This document shows, piece by piece, positions 45,606 through 57,081 of a stretch of DNA of 64,000 bases. The notes beneath the pieces were generated by a model. The model saw only the letters and a list, made by a program, of their open reading frames with translations, did no database searches and had not been told where the DNA came from. A program made the position numbers and the translations under genes. Numbering within the stretch: position 1 is the first letter of the stretch; each line of letters starts with the position of its first letter. Source of the DNA: Symbiodinium natans (taxonomy: Eukaryota > Sar > Dinophyceae > Suessiales > Symbiodiniaceae); the NCBI GenBank assembly GCA_905221605.1, contig CAJNDS010002830.1, positions 37,501 through 101,500 of the forward strand, in the 5' to 3' direction.

Positions 45606-46163
45606 TTAGCGTCCGCCAATTTTGAGCCCGCTGCAGAGCTTCATCTGGTGTCGGCAGCTGGATTTCGTGCAATGCACACACTCGGGATCATCGTCCTTGT
45701 TGAAGCAAGGGCTCAGGCAGTGTTCCCGCTTGCAGTCCACCAACTCAGCCATGCAAGTAGCACAGGGGCGGCTGTAGCCTTTCTTCTGCATGCAGTCCCT
45801 GGTGCATGGCAAGCCGGCATACCACGGCCCAACAAAGCGGCAGGATCGGGCACAATGGTCGAGGGAGGGGTTGAAGGTCTCCTTTCCTCCACCCCTCCAG
45901 ACTTTCATGTCCGCGGAGTTGCGGCAGCTACCGCTCTGGGCACCAAGCTCCGATCCCTCGAAGCGCTCGTCATGGTCCTCAGTCTCAGAGTCGTCCAAGG
46001 CATGTCCCGATGCCAAGTGGTCGACCTTCTTGGCGCGTAGCTGGTGCAGCTTGAGGCTGCATTCCCACTCTGCACAGTCGTCCTCTGCAGGCACAATCGT
46101 GGCAATGTCCTCACCCAAAATGCCAGCAAAGCAAAGGAACAAAACCCAAGCTCCAAGCTCCAT
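45606..46163 (-). CDS. Secreted Cys-rich protein
   Basis: An intronless 185-residue frame from the ATG at 46163, preferred over an upstream GTG because MELGAWVLFLCFAGILG is a clean signal peptide. The mature part has an acidic middle, then a cysteine-rich C-terminal half: CARSCRFVGPWYAGLPCTRD, CATCMAELVDCKREHCLSPC and CVHCTKSSCRHQMKLCSG. Regular Cys spacing implies several disulfides, so export to the cell surface or outside is likely. Similar Cys-rich secreted proteins are frequent in symbiodiniacean genomes, but I cannot name a function. The last residues (GLKIGGR) may be intron read-through if the gene continues. Confidence 0.6.
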   Translation of the reverse strand: MELGAWVLFLCFAGILGEDIATIVPAEDDCAEWECSLKLHQLRAKKVDHLASGHALDDSETEDHDERFEGSELGAQSGSCRNSADMKVWRGGGKETFNPSLDHCARSCRFVGPWYAGLPCTRDCMQKKGYSRPCATCMAELVDCKREHCLSPCFNKDDDPECVHCTKSSCRHQMKLCSGLKIGGR

Positions 46164-46805
46164 AGGGGACTTTGCCACCGGAGGCGCACGCTTTTCGGTT
46201 GTGAAGAGAACGAGATGTCAGCCTGTGGGCCTTGAGCCACAGGCGTCACACGTAATTAGTCTAACAATTCGCCCGCCCAAAAGAATGACCATGAAGCCAA
46301 GCTGCTCAACTACTCAACAACACAGAGCGATGGCTCACAGAGAAGTTACGGTCACGTTAACCTGACGTGGGACCACCATGGTTGGCTCTACCATAGCCCG
46401 CGAGACCGTGCCTCTCCGGGCCCGTGGACTACATAAACCCAAGCACCTTTGTGAAAGAGGCCACTTACACATCCAGTGCACGAGCGTCTCCAAGCGGCGT
46501 GCAGTTCGATAAAGTCGCCTGCAGCAGTTTATGTAACAAGTGTGGCAAGCCTCCACCCAAGAATTCCAGCATGGGGGTGTAGGAGCTCCAAGCGGAGGCT
46601 GTAGAGGGGGGGGGGGACTTTGGGGGCTGTTAGGGGGCCTCTAGGGGGCCTTTAGGGGGTTTGAGGGCTTGGTCTTGGTTTGCCAGAGTTTCGGTTTCCT
46701 GGACTTTCTAGGGCCTTCCGAACTTCCCCTCCACTCTGAACCCAAACCCTCACCACAAACCCTAAACCCTTTTGCAGCAGGTCTCCTCACCACTGCCTGC
46801 CCAAG

Positions 46806-46960
46806 CCATGAACCCTAAACCCTAAACCCTAAACCCTAAACCCCTAAACCGAAAACCCTGAACCCTGAACCTAAACCCTAAACCCTGAACCCTGAACCCT
46901 GAACCCTGCCCAAACCCTAAACCCTGAAACCTAAACCCTAAACCCTGAACCCGAACCCCG
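46806..46960. repeat. CCCTAAA interstitial telomere-like array with CCCTGAA blocks
   Basis: About twenty units, mixed CCCTAAA and CCCTGAA, interrupted by short non-repeat pieces. Confidence 0.9.
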
Positions 46961-47190
46961 ACAACCCAAGGCCTGCTGGACGGGGCCACCTCAGAGGCTC
47001 TCTGCGAAAACCCAAATCAGGGATCCGATCGAACTTTTTGGGACTTTTGTTGTTTTGGGAGGTTTAGGGCTGAAGGGTCTGGGTGTAAGATTTGCGGTTA
47101 AGGGCAAAGGCTTCGTGAAGATCTCGTGGAGTCGTTGAGGTTCAGTGTCTCGGCCACCGGGCTTCAGGGCCTTTTCAGGTTTGGGCTTGA

Positions 47191-47302
47191 GGGTGCTCCC
47201 CCCTTATACTATCAGTCATAGGGGCTAAAACTAGGGGGGGGGGGGGGGGGGGGGGGTACTCTAAGCTCCATTAAGGACCATTAGTATAAGGGGGAACATC
47301 CC
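47191..47302. mobile_element. Palindromic MITE-like element, copy 1
   Basis: The left arm GTGCTCCCCCCTTATACTAT and the right arm ATTAAGGACCATTAGTATAA with GGGGGAACATCCC are imperfect inverted repeats. The centre is expanded by a run of about 22 G. It has no coding capacity. Confidence 0.75.
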
Positions 47303-49163
47303 AATTCATGGCCTTGTTCGGGCCTGGGCTGCTCTTGCCTATTGCTAAGCTCAACGCTTTCGAGCTAGGGTTTTAGGGTTGGGCATGGGTGGCCAGTACA
47401 TGCGCCGCAAACCCGCTTTATATTCATTTGAAGCAGAACTATTCTGAAAATGAAACGCTGAGGTAGAGGTCTGAACTGTATATTCTGGGCGATGTCAATG
47501 TATGGGTATCCAAAACAGCATGAATCATTTAATATTCGCGCGTGCTGACACGATTCGTCTGAGTTATGTGAGCTGAAGCAGGCAATACAAACCCAGGCCA
47601 AACCTATAAAAGCATGCCGAGATGCGCATTTCCGAGGTTTGCCGCCGCGGCGTCTTGTCCTTCGTGCCTTGAGCTGAAAGCGCTGAGACATGCAGAGGCC
47701 GAAACGCAACCGCAATCCAAAAAACAACTTTTAGGACCTTAGGAAGGACTCGGGCAACAAGGTATTTTCATGGTGCCACACCAATCATATTGATATGTCA
47801 AGATATTGCTGATGTTGGTACTGGCTCTTGAATTGACATGTTGCTTCTGTGTATGGTGATCCTGTTATGTAGTACGTTTCACTTTCTGAACGTACTGGCA
47901 ACACATGGTCATTCGAAGACCCGTCTCTCTCAGGTGGACTATGAAGGCCCCGGCATGCTCACAGGGTCATGGGAGTGATGCATGTCTCTCTAGCCGGTGG
48001 CTCACAGGCTCTCAGACCTGACTCTCTGTTTCTGAGGTCCCTCTTCGGCCTTGCCAGGGACAACTGGTGGCGTAGCTCAAAGGCTGAGTGCACAACGAAG
48101 CATTGCTTGTAGCCACGAGCTGTGTCTAGCAGCTAGCATCTGCAACAAACCAAAGCGACCTGCCTCTTCACCCCTGCATCGCGGATCAAGCCGCACAGTT
48201 ACAAGATCCCAAACACCCCTGGCATTCGTGTGCAGACGGCCCTGTGAGTGAAACCACTGGGGTTCCGGGCTCTATGAGCATGAAGGACGGGTATGTTCAG
48301 CCCATCGTGCTGGTGCATCAGAAGATAAGATACAAACTGTCAGCATTTGTAAACTAGCAGCTCGGTCAACTTCGCCTGGCATCTCTCTGGCTTAAAGCGG
48401 CTGAAGTGATGTGGTTAACATGCGACAACGGGGCCAACATGCCATACTCTCTCACAAAGAAACAGCGGCGAGCGTAAGGAGTATCCACATGAGGAAGCAA
48501 GAGCAAGATCTGTCTGTCCCTGCAGTATGCGACAGTGATGTTCCGGCTAGTGGCAGTCAGGCAGGTATTTTCTTGACGCCTGCGATGCCTATGGCAGTCA
48601 GCATTGGGGTCGTGTGCCCCCAGCGTTCAGAGGAGCGGCTTGCCCACGGGAATTGCATCCTTCTTGGCACGCCACGGCCGTGTGATTGTCAGCGGTTCAA
48701 AGACAAGCACACGATGCATGGACGCCCAGGCAGCGAGCGGGGTGGTCCGAGTCCATCTCTTCCTGCGGATCTTTCCATGAAGGATTATGAGAACGGTTGA
48801 CATGGTCGCACATCTATAGATAACGTGCATCAGACCACGTTGTATGTGTTTGATCTTCGCCCCGAGGAATTGCCCTGCTCCTGATTTGACCGTTCTAAAC
48901 AAATAGTTTCATCACTAAAGGTCTCTGTTGTCTGCAAGGACGTCATGCGCGTTGGCGCACAAAAAAACACGTACATTAGCCTGTTGAAATACTGCAAGAA
49001 TACAGTCAAAACAAAAGATGTCCCCCCCCCCCCACGGACTATACAGCAAAAATGCATTTTTCCCGGAGGCTGTATGGGAAAAAAGGCAGTTCCCCAGTAA
49101 ACCGGCAATGCGGCAGACTGGACCGCTTTAACGAAGGGACCGTGAAGTATGTACATACGCCTT
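47303..49163. other. No gene recognised
   Basis: Short frames only. A plus-strand 129-codon frame (48411-48800) and a minus-strand 120-codon frame (47727-47365) have no domain, and the latter lacks an ATG at its 5' end. Confidence 0.4.
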
Positions 49164-49261
49164 GGGATGCTCCCCTCATACTAACAGTCCTTGATAGGGA
49201 TTATAGTACCCCCTATTGTATTCTCTATTAAGGACTGTTAGTAATTAAAAGGGAACATCCC
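49164..49261. mobile_element. Palindromic MITE-like element, copy 2
   Basis: 98 bases. Left arm GGGATGCTCCCCTCATACTA then ACAGTCCTTGATAGGG; right arm CTCTATTAAGGACTGTTAGT then AATTAAAAGGGAACATCCC. The arms are imperfect inverted complements, and the middle contains TAGTACCCCCTA. Confidence 0.8.
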
Positions 49262-50257
49262 AATGTACGCCACTCTCTACGCAACAAGACCTTGGCATCT
49301 GCATGGAAGTCATGGTACATTCTTCCTGAAATTGAAATATTGTAATAAGAACGCGGCGAAAACACGCACATTTCCGGCAGACTCTACAAGGACAAGAAGC
49401 ACTTCTGCACAAATCGAAGCGATGTTCGGCACCGTACGACCCCAAGCCATATTTGTTTGGAGGACTACTCCCACTGTGATTCTTGCACAATTGATTTCAG
49501 TCCAAGCCTCTTCCTCACTCTGTACACAGCAGCCGCGAGCCAATGAGAGGGTGCCTGCGACAACAAGGTGTCCAACGCATCTGGTGCGGCCTGCCTAATT
49601 AGTTGCAACACACTGCCGGCAACATGGGGTGAGGAGCGGCATCTTTCTCCCACAGTGCAGGCGAGCCAGTGCAGTTTCATCTTGCAACAGCTGAAAACTC
49701 TGTGAATACTGGTTCGCGAAACCTACAAACGTGTCCGCGTCTGCTAGTCTTACTCGCAGTCACACAGCAGCGCATATTGCGCAAAGAGAGTCGGGGGCTT
49801 CACCTGACGCGGCACAGCTTTAAGCTTCAGGGCGAAGTGCTTGTTTTGAGGCTCCAGACTCCAGAACTCCCATTCCTGTTACATTAGGCCTGGTGTGCCC
49901 TTGTGTCGTTAGTGGGGTCGATGTAAGCTCCTAGGCCAGAACTCACTTGAGCTGCACGGGCATTGTCCAGATGGCAGATGGCATCGTCGCAACAACCCAG
50001 GCAGTTGCAGCATCGTTCACTTTAGCCCGAAGACACTCATTCGCCAGCGCACAGCCAAACACGCACAACTCTGCAAAGAAACTCAGCTCGGACTCAACTC
50101 AGCTACTTTGAAGCCCTGCCCATAAGGCAACACATGTGCAGGAAATTCGACTACAAGATAGTGCCACTTGTCATAGACATCAAGTCCATGGCATTTGCGG
50201 CTCGTCTAGCGGAGTGCTAGAGGGGATTGTGTTCTCAACAAACCTTCAGCCCCTGAC
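49262..50257. other. No gene recognised
   Basis: Anonymous sequence with no conserved domain, repeat or convincing splice-bounded exon. Confidence 0.4.
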
Positions 50258-51067
50258 CTGTCTGAAGCTTCTGCCACTTCCTTTTCCAGCTGCACAGCTT
50301 CCTGCACGGTGCAAAGAGCAGTTGCTGCAAAGAAGGCTACAGTGCTTGCGGCATGTTGCGGCCGGGACCCTTCGCTAAACGGCCCAGCAGCCCACAACGA
50401 AGGCTATTCTTCACACCGGAGCTGGTACAGTAGATGCAGCGTCACCTCGAAAGCTGTGGGCTTTCGCCTCTTCCGCTTCAGGCGTTTTGCTTCCTGGGCA
50501 TGTGGCCATTTCCAGAAAGCAGTTCTTCATCCATCAGACGCTGCTACTACGGCTGCCGCCAGCTCTCAACAGTTGAAACCTTCCACCACGCTGTAGTCTG
50601 GACCCCAAGTCTCTCCCTCTATACTCTCATGTGTTCCCTCCTTCCCGCCTTCACAGACTCGACTCTAGCGGTTTCCAGATCATTGCCATGTCTTTCTTCT
50701 TCCCCGCTCGTGGTTTGAGGCATCTTCCGGTGAGGGGCGAGTTCGCATGCGAACACAGGCAAAGGGAGCCAGCCCGATGATTTGGTGCTCTGAACCCTCA
50801 CCCCCAAGAGCAGGTTGATACAGGTTGTCAGGATGGCAAGGCCAAGCAGCTAATAGGGCTGAGAAGCCTTAACTGCCTTTGTAACAAGTACGTCAGTCTG
50901 AGCACCCAGCTCTTGCCGCCATCGCCTCTTCACTGTAGTTCGGGTCGACCCTCGGATACGCAACCAGTACCATGTGTTGAAGCTGCGCAGCACAGCACAC
51001 ACCCAGGGGTGAAAGATGATCGATGCATGCATCTCACGTGCCTTGGTACACTTGGCAAGTGACTTGC
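50258..51067 (-). CDS. Probable multi-exon gene, unknown function
   Basis: Minus-strand stretches in order: CTKAREMHASIIFHPWVCAV, LRSFNTWYWLRIRGSTRTTV, KRRWRQELGAQTDVLVTKAV (about 51060-50865), then PQTTSGEEERHGNDLETARV (about 50730-50630), EAKRLKRKRRKPTAFE (bounded by CAG and GT, about 50495-50450) and EAVQLEKEVAEASDR (bounded by CAG and GT, 50302-50258). The product would be strongly basic and partly helical. The exons with clean AG/GT borders are the best evidence. No family is recognised. Confidence 0.38.
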
Positions 51068-51599
51068 AACGCAAACAGATACCGGATCCCCCTATGCCAC
51101 AGAGCCACTTGGCCAAGCTTGCACATTAAGTTGTTTAGTTGACCTTCCCAGAGATTCCCAGTCCCAGATACGGCGTGCATGCAGAGAATGAGGCGCACAC
51201 ACGGGCACAAAAGTCTGAGGCGGACATTTTTTCTCCGGATCGGCATCGAAGGCTTCAGCTGGGCACCGGTCCAGCCTTTTCCAAGAAGGACTGAAGGGCC
51301 TGGGACGGCGGCACTGCGCCCAGATGCAGGGTGGCACCTCCCCCTCGCGCCCCGAAGTACTGTTCCACGTAGAACAGCATACCTGGCAGGCGGAATCTCA
51401 TGCAACTACGCAACGGCCCGATGCCATAACCCCTATGTGCACTCCAAAAAGGATGCAGGAAACTACACGTATGGGAACGATAACTAAATTAGACCTAAGA
51501 CTCAAAGCCCTCAAGCTTGCATCGCACGCCTGGCTCGCCACCTCTCCCGTACTTCGTGGAGTCCACGCTCGTAGACCTGCCGCTTAGGCTTTGCGGGCC

Positions 51600-52140
51600 T
51601 TTGTTCAGAAGTGCTCCGCTTTGAGTGCTTTGGTTCAGGGTATCGAAGAGGCTGCCAAAATCCTCGCATGCACGTCCACAAAGGTTCGCGAGAGCGAAGC
51701 ATTCAGGAAGTGTCCACGAAGCGTTCACGGAGCGTTCGCGAAGCGTGGTGCGCGCGTGGCTGCGGAACCCGCGTTTTGTCATCGTCTTGTCATGCGGCAA
51801 GCTGTAGTTGTGGACATCTGTGTGTTAGAGCCGTTTCTCGATGGGTCCGCAACTGTCGTGCAACTGATGTAGTTGTAGAATCCGCCAGCATTTGGCAGTT
51901 GGACGATGTGGCTGCCACTGTCGTGCGGCGGCTAGTTGAAGAAACCTGAGTGTCGCATGGCGGCAGTAGTTGCGGAACCCGGCGTTTGGGCACTGTCTGG
52001 GAGTGTTTCCTAATGTGTTCATGAGTGCAGCGTACACCATAGTTTTCTGACGTGTTCGTACGTGTCGAGCAGCTGCTGTCGTTGCGTCCATTCGTGCCGG
52101 GTGGCAGCTCTAGTTGTGGAAAGCTTGACATCGTTTGTCA
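51600..52140. repeat. Degenerate repeat region
   Basis: Loose recurrences of phrases such as GTTCGCGAAGCG/GTTCACGGAGCG (51690-51745), GCGGAACCCGCGTTTTG and GCGGAACCCGGCGTTTGG (51760 and 51973), and TAGTTG followed by TGG or TAGAA at several points. Units are too diverged for a fixed period to be read by eye. Frames on both strands across it are incidental. Confidence 0.4.
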
Positions 52141-52877
52141 ACTGTCGTAGAAGCGACAGGGATGGAACATGTCGCGTCAAAAGTTACTGTGGATGCTTGA
52201 GGTTCTATGAGGCACACACCACCGCACGGCTCGCGGTGCAGGCGGTCCTCATACGCATTTCTTCACGGCGCTTCGACTCTGCATACCTCCAAAGGTGCAA
52301 ACCGTTCGGATTTCTAGAAACTGTCGAGAAGCCTAGTTGCGGCAGGTCACAAGCTTTCACCTCGAGTCACGAAGTAGCATCCATCATGACCACGTATGCG
52401 TGGCACGGCTGCTGGATTTCTTCCAGCTTTCGTACAACCAGTGAGGCAACCAGGCAGAGGTTCTTGTCATTGTAGGGACCACGAACACCAGACTCAACAA
52501 ACTTGCAACTGCCACCAGGACTGCTGGACTTAGCTACTCCTACTGCAAGAAGGACTTTGGCCCTGGGGGCAAAAGCCTGGCCTGTCGGCGCTCACCCATT
52601 GGTTTGCCCATGGATGCTGGTTCTTGGTTAAATTTTGAGTATGTGACTCTCAGAGCCTTCGGGCTTTACGGGGTCTGGGCCAAGCTAGTTTGAGGGCATG
52701 TCCTCAAAGCGAACTCTGGCATCCCAAACCCCAGCAAATCCCTGGTCATTGCACCACCCAGCCTGTCAGACGGCAGCGGCACCCACTTCGCCGTAGCGAT
52801 CTCTCCGTTGTGCCTTTAAGGTCGAGGCAACCCGAACGCTTACAACTTGCAATTTGGGGTAGTTTAGAGTTAAGGGT

Positions 52878-54684
52878 TTAGTGTAGAGACTGAAGGTCTA
52901 ACGTCTCAAAGATGAGGTGCACCAGTGCCAGGCCGGTCAACAGCATCTCCAGCTTGTCGTTCCCGCCCCCGCACTGCTCCACCGCCAACAAGCCCAGGCG
53001 GTCGCCGCTCTGAAGTTGTTGAGGTTCCCAGGCAAGGCGGATCTGCGGGCGCGGTGGGCCTCCGTTCAGCTGGAAGTACGCCCCAGGCTCGAACATCGGG
53101 CGCCCCTCTTCGCTCGGGGAGTTCTCCGCCAGAAGGGGCCCGCCGCCCACCAGCATAAGCTTCCATGCGAACAAGTCCGAATGTATGGTGTTGATGATGC
53201 TGACAGGAATCCCCCCACTTTTGCTACTGATCAGGGCCATGCCCAAGATCTTGTATGCCTCCAGGTCCTGACGATCAAAGTGGACCTCCACCTCTGCATA
53301 GATGCCCTGAAAGAAGGATTCACAGCCGAAACCTAGCCAACGCGGCATCAGGTGCTGCCGCGTGAGCGCGTTTGTGTACGACGCAGTACTCACGAGTTCC
53401 AGTTTTTCTCGCCTTCAGGGGTTGAAACGTGGGGAAGCGCCTGTCGAACCCGGAATGACCCGAAAGGAGGACAGCCTGCCTTGGTTGCATGCTGCTAAAG
53501 TCCTTATTCTCTCGGCCAAAATCCACAAGGGGCTGAAGTCCCGTCACTTCGAAGGCTGCCACCAAGCATCGCAATCGAACAAACTCGGGCTTAAAGATCT
53601 CACTTCCGTGCCAATACATGGGCCGCTCGGAGAATGTCCGCAGTGCAAGCAGCAGTAAGCCGACCACTCTCCGACTGAGACAGTCGACGCCATCGTGCAG
53701 AACCCGATCCTCAGGCTCAGGGTCAAAGAAGCGCGCGGTTGACTCCGCACCGAAGGACTTGCGGCCGAAGATCGGCACAACACTCCAGCTGTCGGCGTGC
53801 CATGCGACCCGATTCAAACGACGGTTTACCGGAGCCAAGCATGCAACATCCGCAAAGCGTCCCATGACGAAGGACGTGATGAGGCAGAGCAGGATATCAG
53901 ACAGCGCAAAGAGCCCCTGCGTGCTTGCGGATACGTGTGAGCTGCTCGACTGGTTCCGGGCAGCATGCAGTGGTTCCAGGGCATCCTTCCAGCGCTGCAA
54001 TTCGCCACACTGCCGAACGCTGGGTGCTGGCACTTGCCGCAAGAAGTGGTTAGCGCTGACATGGTAGTAGAAATTAGTGGCGGCATCCTGGCTCTTCCTT
54101 CCCTCATTATGCCTACCAAATGTCCCTGAAGATATGTTCAGGCATCTCTCAAACTCCATAAGGATTAACAACGCACCGTGCCGGTGGTCTCCACATTGTG
54201 CACGCGGACCTTCTTGCATGAATGCCGTCATCTCGGTCAGTTGGTCCTTCAATCGGCCCTCCAAGCTGCGCCCTGGATCCGAATCCTCCTCCAGGCCGTT
54301 TTGAAGGTTCTTGTGCATGATGTTCGCCAGCCAACGTGTTGCCTGGGCCATGAAGTGCCCCCGGCAGCCATGACTCAGAAGGCCCCAGCATCGACGAAGT
54401 ACTTGCTCGAAGCGCTCCCTGCCAGTGTCATCTGTGTCCGGGTCCTCCGCTGACGTCCCCTCCTTGCTCCCACCTCTGGAACTTACTTCGACGCTTTCAG
54501 AAAAAGTTCCGCGGAAGGTTCCTTGGAACCTTCCTCCGGCTGGTCCTTTATGACTTCCTTTGTAGGGATTCCCCTTGCCCCGTCTCAATCTGGATGCCCG
54601 AACCTTCGGTTCCAGAGGCAACAAAGACACAAGGCGCAACCAGAGTTGCAAGCTGTCGAGGAGGAAGTCTGGAGGGGTCCGCAT
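52878..54684 (-). CDS. Conserved-looking hypothetical protein, two exons
   Basis: Exon 1 runs from the ATG at 54684 to 53394 and exon 2 from 53332 to the stop at 52878. A 61-base GT-AG intron (53333-53393) joins them exactly in phase (C|GT gives Arg), producing 581 residues. The frame is open further upstream to about 54775, so an earlier exon is possible. The protein has a basic, Gly-rich, probably disordered segment (RLRRGKGNPYKGSHKGPAGG), an acidic patch, then a mainly helical body with WLANIMHKNLQNGLEED, FALSDILLCLITSFVMGRFA and VVGLLLLALRTFSERPMYWH. Exon 2 encodes a beta-rich stretch (IYAEVEVHFDRQDLEAYKIL, VSIINTIHSDLFAWKLMLVG). I do not recognise a family. Confidence 0.65.
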
Positions 54685-55055
54685 CCTGCTCTGTATCTCC
54701 TTTGCCTCCTTCTGGAGCACCTTTTCAAAGCAAGGAGGCCCACTGGGGATCTGGGACGGGTAAGCTCAACCGCTTCAGGGCGCAACCGACACGACCAAAA
54801 AAAAAAAAAAAATGCATTTTGTTGCCTCGAGGTATGCGGTGCGCAGAATGCCACTCCCTTCCCCCCGAGGATGCTCAGGTTGCAGGCTCTGGGAGACTGA
54901 CTCGGACTCGAACACGCTGTCCTCGAGCCACTCACCTCCAATCATAGAATGTTTATCGCCCGTAAGCACCACTGATGCTACGACTATAGGACGGAATTGA
55001 ACACTGCTACGACGACGGCCTCTCTACTACTACTTCTACTGCTTCTACAACAAAT

Positions 55056-55525
<470 letters not shown>

Positions 55526-55547
55526 GATACTAGGGTGCAAAGCTGCG

Positions 55548-55760
55548 GTTTGCCCGCGCTCTTTGTCTGGAGGCACACAAAACATGCGCAGGCGCGCTGT
55601 TTCCGGAGTTGGGACGTTCGCAAACATTGTCCTATTTTTGCTTCTTTTTTCCACAAACGACCACCCTCTGCGGCTTTCGCTGGGTTCCGGAAATTTGGAA
55701 GGGGCGGGTTGCCCGCGCTCTTTGTCTGGAGGTGCGCAGGCGCGATGTTTCTTGCGTCCT
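55548..55760. repeat. Tandem duplication of about 50 bases
   Basis: TTGCCCGCGCTCTTTGTCTG followed by GAGG occurs at about 55550 and again at about 55710. Each is followed by a GCGCAGGCGCG phrase. The pair lies between the TAC microsatellite and a telomere-like array. Confidence 0.75.
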
Positions 55761-55766
55761 CAAGCC

Positions 55767-55912
55767 TAAACCCTAAACCCCTAAACCCGAAACCCTAAAC
55801 CCTGAACCCTGAACCCTAAACCCTAAACCCTAGAACCCTAGAACCCTAGAACCCTAGAACCCTAGAACCCTAGAACCCTAGAACCCTAGAACCCTAGAAC
55901 CCTAAACCCTTT
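55767..55912. repeat. CCCTAAA telomere-like array with CCCTAGAA block
   Basis: It opens with CCCTAAA and CCCTGAA units, then has about nine consecutive copies of the 8-base variant CCCTAGAA, then returns to CCCTAAA. Confidence 0.92.
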
Positions 55913-56061
55913 TTTGCAGCCGGACTGAAAGCGTTGCCGGAATGGGAGCCAGGGGACATGAATAGATGCACCACTCTTTCCCTTCTGACTACCAAAAATC
56001 AGTGAGACAATCCCAAAAACATGCAAATGCAAGTGACAAGTCCCATCCATCTGCTGTGAAG

Positions 56062-56856
56062 TCAATGCCTCTTGGCCTTCTCATACCGTGACCTTCTGAT
56101 GTCTAACTCTCGGACTGCATCCTGAAGTGTCATGCCTCCCTGAAGATCTCGAACAATCTCGCCCATTTCCAAGTGAAGCCTGAAAAGCCAAGCACGTTCG
56201 AGTGAAGGAGTATCCCCGGCCTGCTGACCTGACGCAGGAGGCTCTGTGAGGATTGCGCGATATTTCTGCCGAAGATGCTGCAGGCCACAGAGGGCCTCCT
56301 CAGCATTGCCCGCTTCTGTCAAAGAAGACTGCAAAAAGACTCCTGGGTCACCCAGCTCCTCCCATATGCCACGACCTCCTGGAGAACCAGATGACGGTCC
56401 TGACCCAGCGTTTTGCCCGCCACCAGTTGAAGCACGATAATCCTTCTTGTTTTCCTCAGCCTCTGCACTTGCCTGCAAAGTTTCAGAAACCAAGTCTCCC
56501 GAACCCTCGCTGCCAACAAAGTGTGTAGCCACCACCTGTCTTACCTCCTTACACGCGCCGTCATCATGAGAGGCAACATTCTCGGAGAGGTGCGCAGAAG
56601 ATGAAGCATGTGGAACTCGTCGCCCGGCATCAGAACTATCCTGGATGGAGAGCTCCAGTGCATCATAAAGCTTTATTGGAAGGCGCACGCATGACAACCG
56701 AATAGGAGACCGACAAGTCTTGGAGCATTCGGCGTCAAGCAGAAGACGTAAAGCGGACTGAAGAAGACGTCGAGCCTCTGTTGGAACGTCGCACTTCTTA
56801 GCAGTGCGCACGGCGCGCCCCACGCAATTGACAAGCTTTGTCCTAGAACGGTCCAT
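56062..56856 (-). CDS. Intronless paralogue B of unknown family
   Basis: 264 residues from the ATG at 56856. The start MDRSRTKLVNCVGRAVRTAK aligns with the start of the neighbouring gene (KLVSCVGYALRLSK). The C-terminal third also aligns: NAEEALCGLQHLRQKYR then ERAWLFRLHLEMGEI, against SAEEAVRGLMYLRDALR then QRAWALQVFREIEEQL. The middle is Ser/Gly-rich and unaligned. The 5' leader of the two genes is also similar, and a shortened spliced-leader relict lies upstream. This suggests a duplicated retrogene. The shared parts look helical. No known domain is recognised, and a cytosolic protein is likely since no signal peptide is present. Confidence 0.65.
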   Translation of the reverse strand: MDRSRTKLVNCVGRAVRTAKKCDVPTEARRLLQSALRLLLDAECSKTCRSPIRLSCVRLPIKLYDALELSIQDSSDAGRRVPHASSSAHLSENVASHDDGACKEVRQVVATHFVGSEGSGDLVSETLQASAEAEENKKDYRASTGGGQNAGSGPSSGSPGGRGIWEELGDPGVFLQSSLTEAGNAEEALCGLQHLRQKYRAILTEPPASGQQAGDTPSLERAWLFRLHLEMGEIVRDLQGGMTLQDAVRELDIRRSRYEKAKRH

Positions 56857-56922
56857 TGCAGCGAGACAAGCAGCACGAATTAACTTGCGATTTTGCCCTT
56901 TTGGACCTCGTAGCCACAGGAT

Positions 56923-56930
56923 CTTGAGCC
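56923..56930 (-). other. Truncated spliced-leader relict (gene B)
   Basis: GGCTCAAG, the 3' end of the dinoflagellate leader, directly follows TTTAGG on the minus strand. On its own eight bases prove little. It gains weight because the next bases match the leader of gene A: TGG[C/T]TACGAG[G/A]TCC[A/T]AAAGG. Confidence 0.55.
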
Positions 56931-57081
56931 CCTAAACCCTTTTGCATCCGGGCTCGGGGAGTCGGCCGGGAATCAGGATGCTGCCACACGAACTCTGTTC
57001 CGCGGGTAGCACAAACATGAGAGCAATTGCGTGCAATAAAGACCCCTTGTGGTTATGGTACTGGACTGAGGCCGGAAACAT

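Noticed and set aside
45216-46040. Plus-strand frame of 274 codons
   Set aside because: It overlaps the antisense of the secreted Cys-rich protein, has no domain, and starts in repeat-like sequence. The minus-strand reading has a signal peptide and ordered cysteines.
48411-48800. Plus-strand frame of 129 codons
   Set aside because: No domain, no supporting splice sites, and no sign of conservation.
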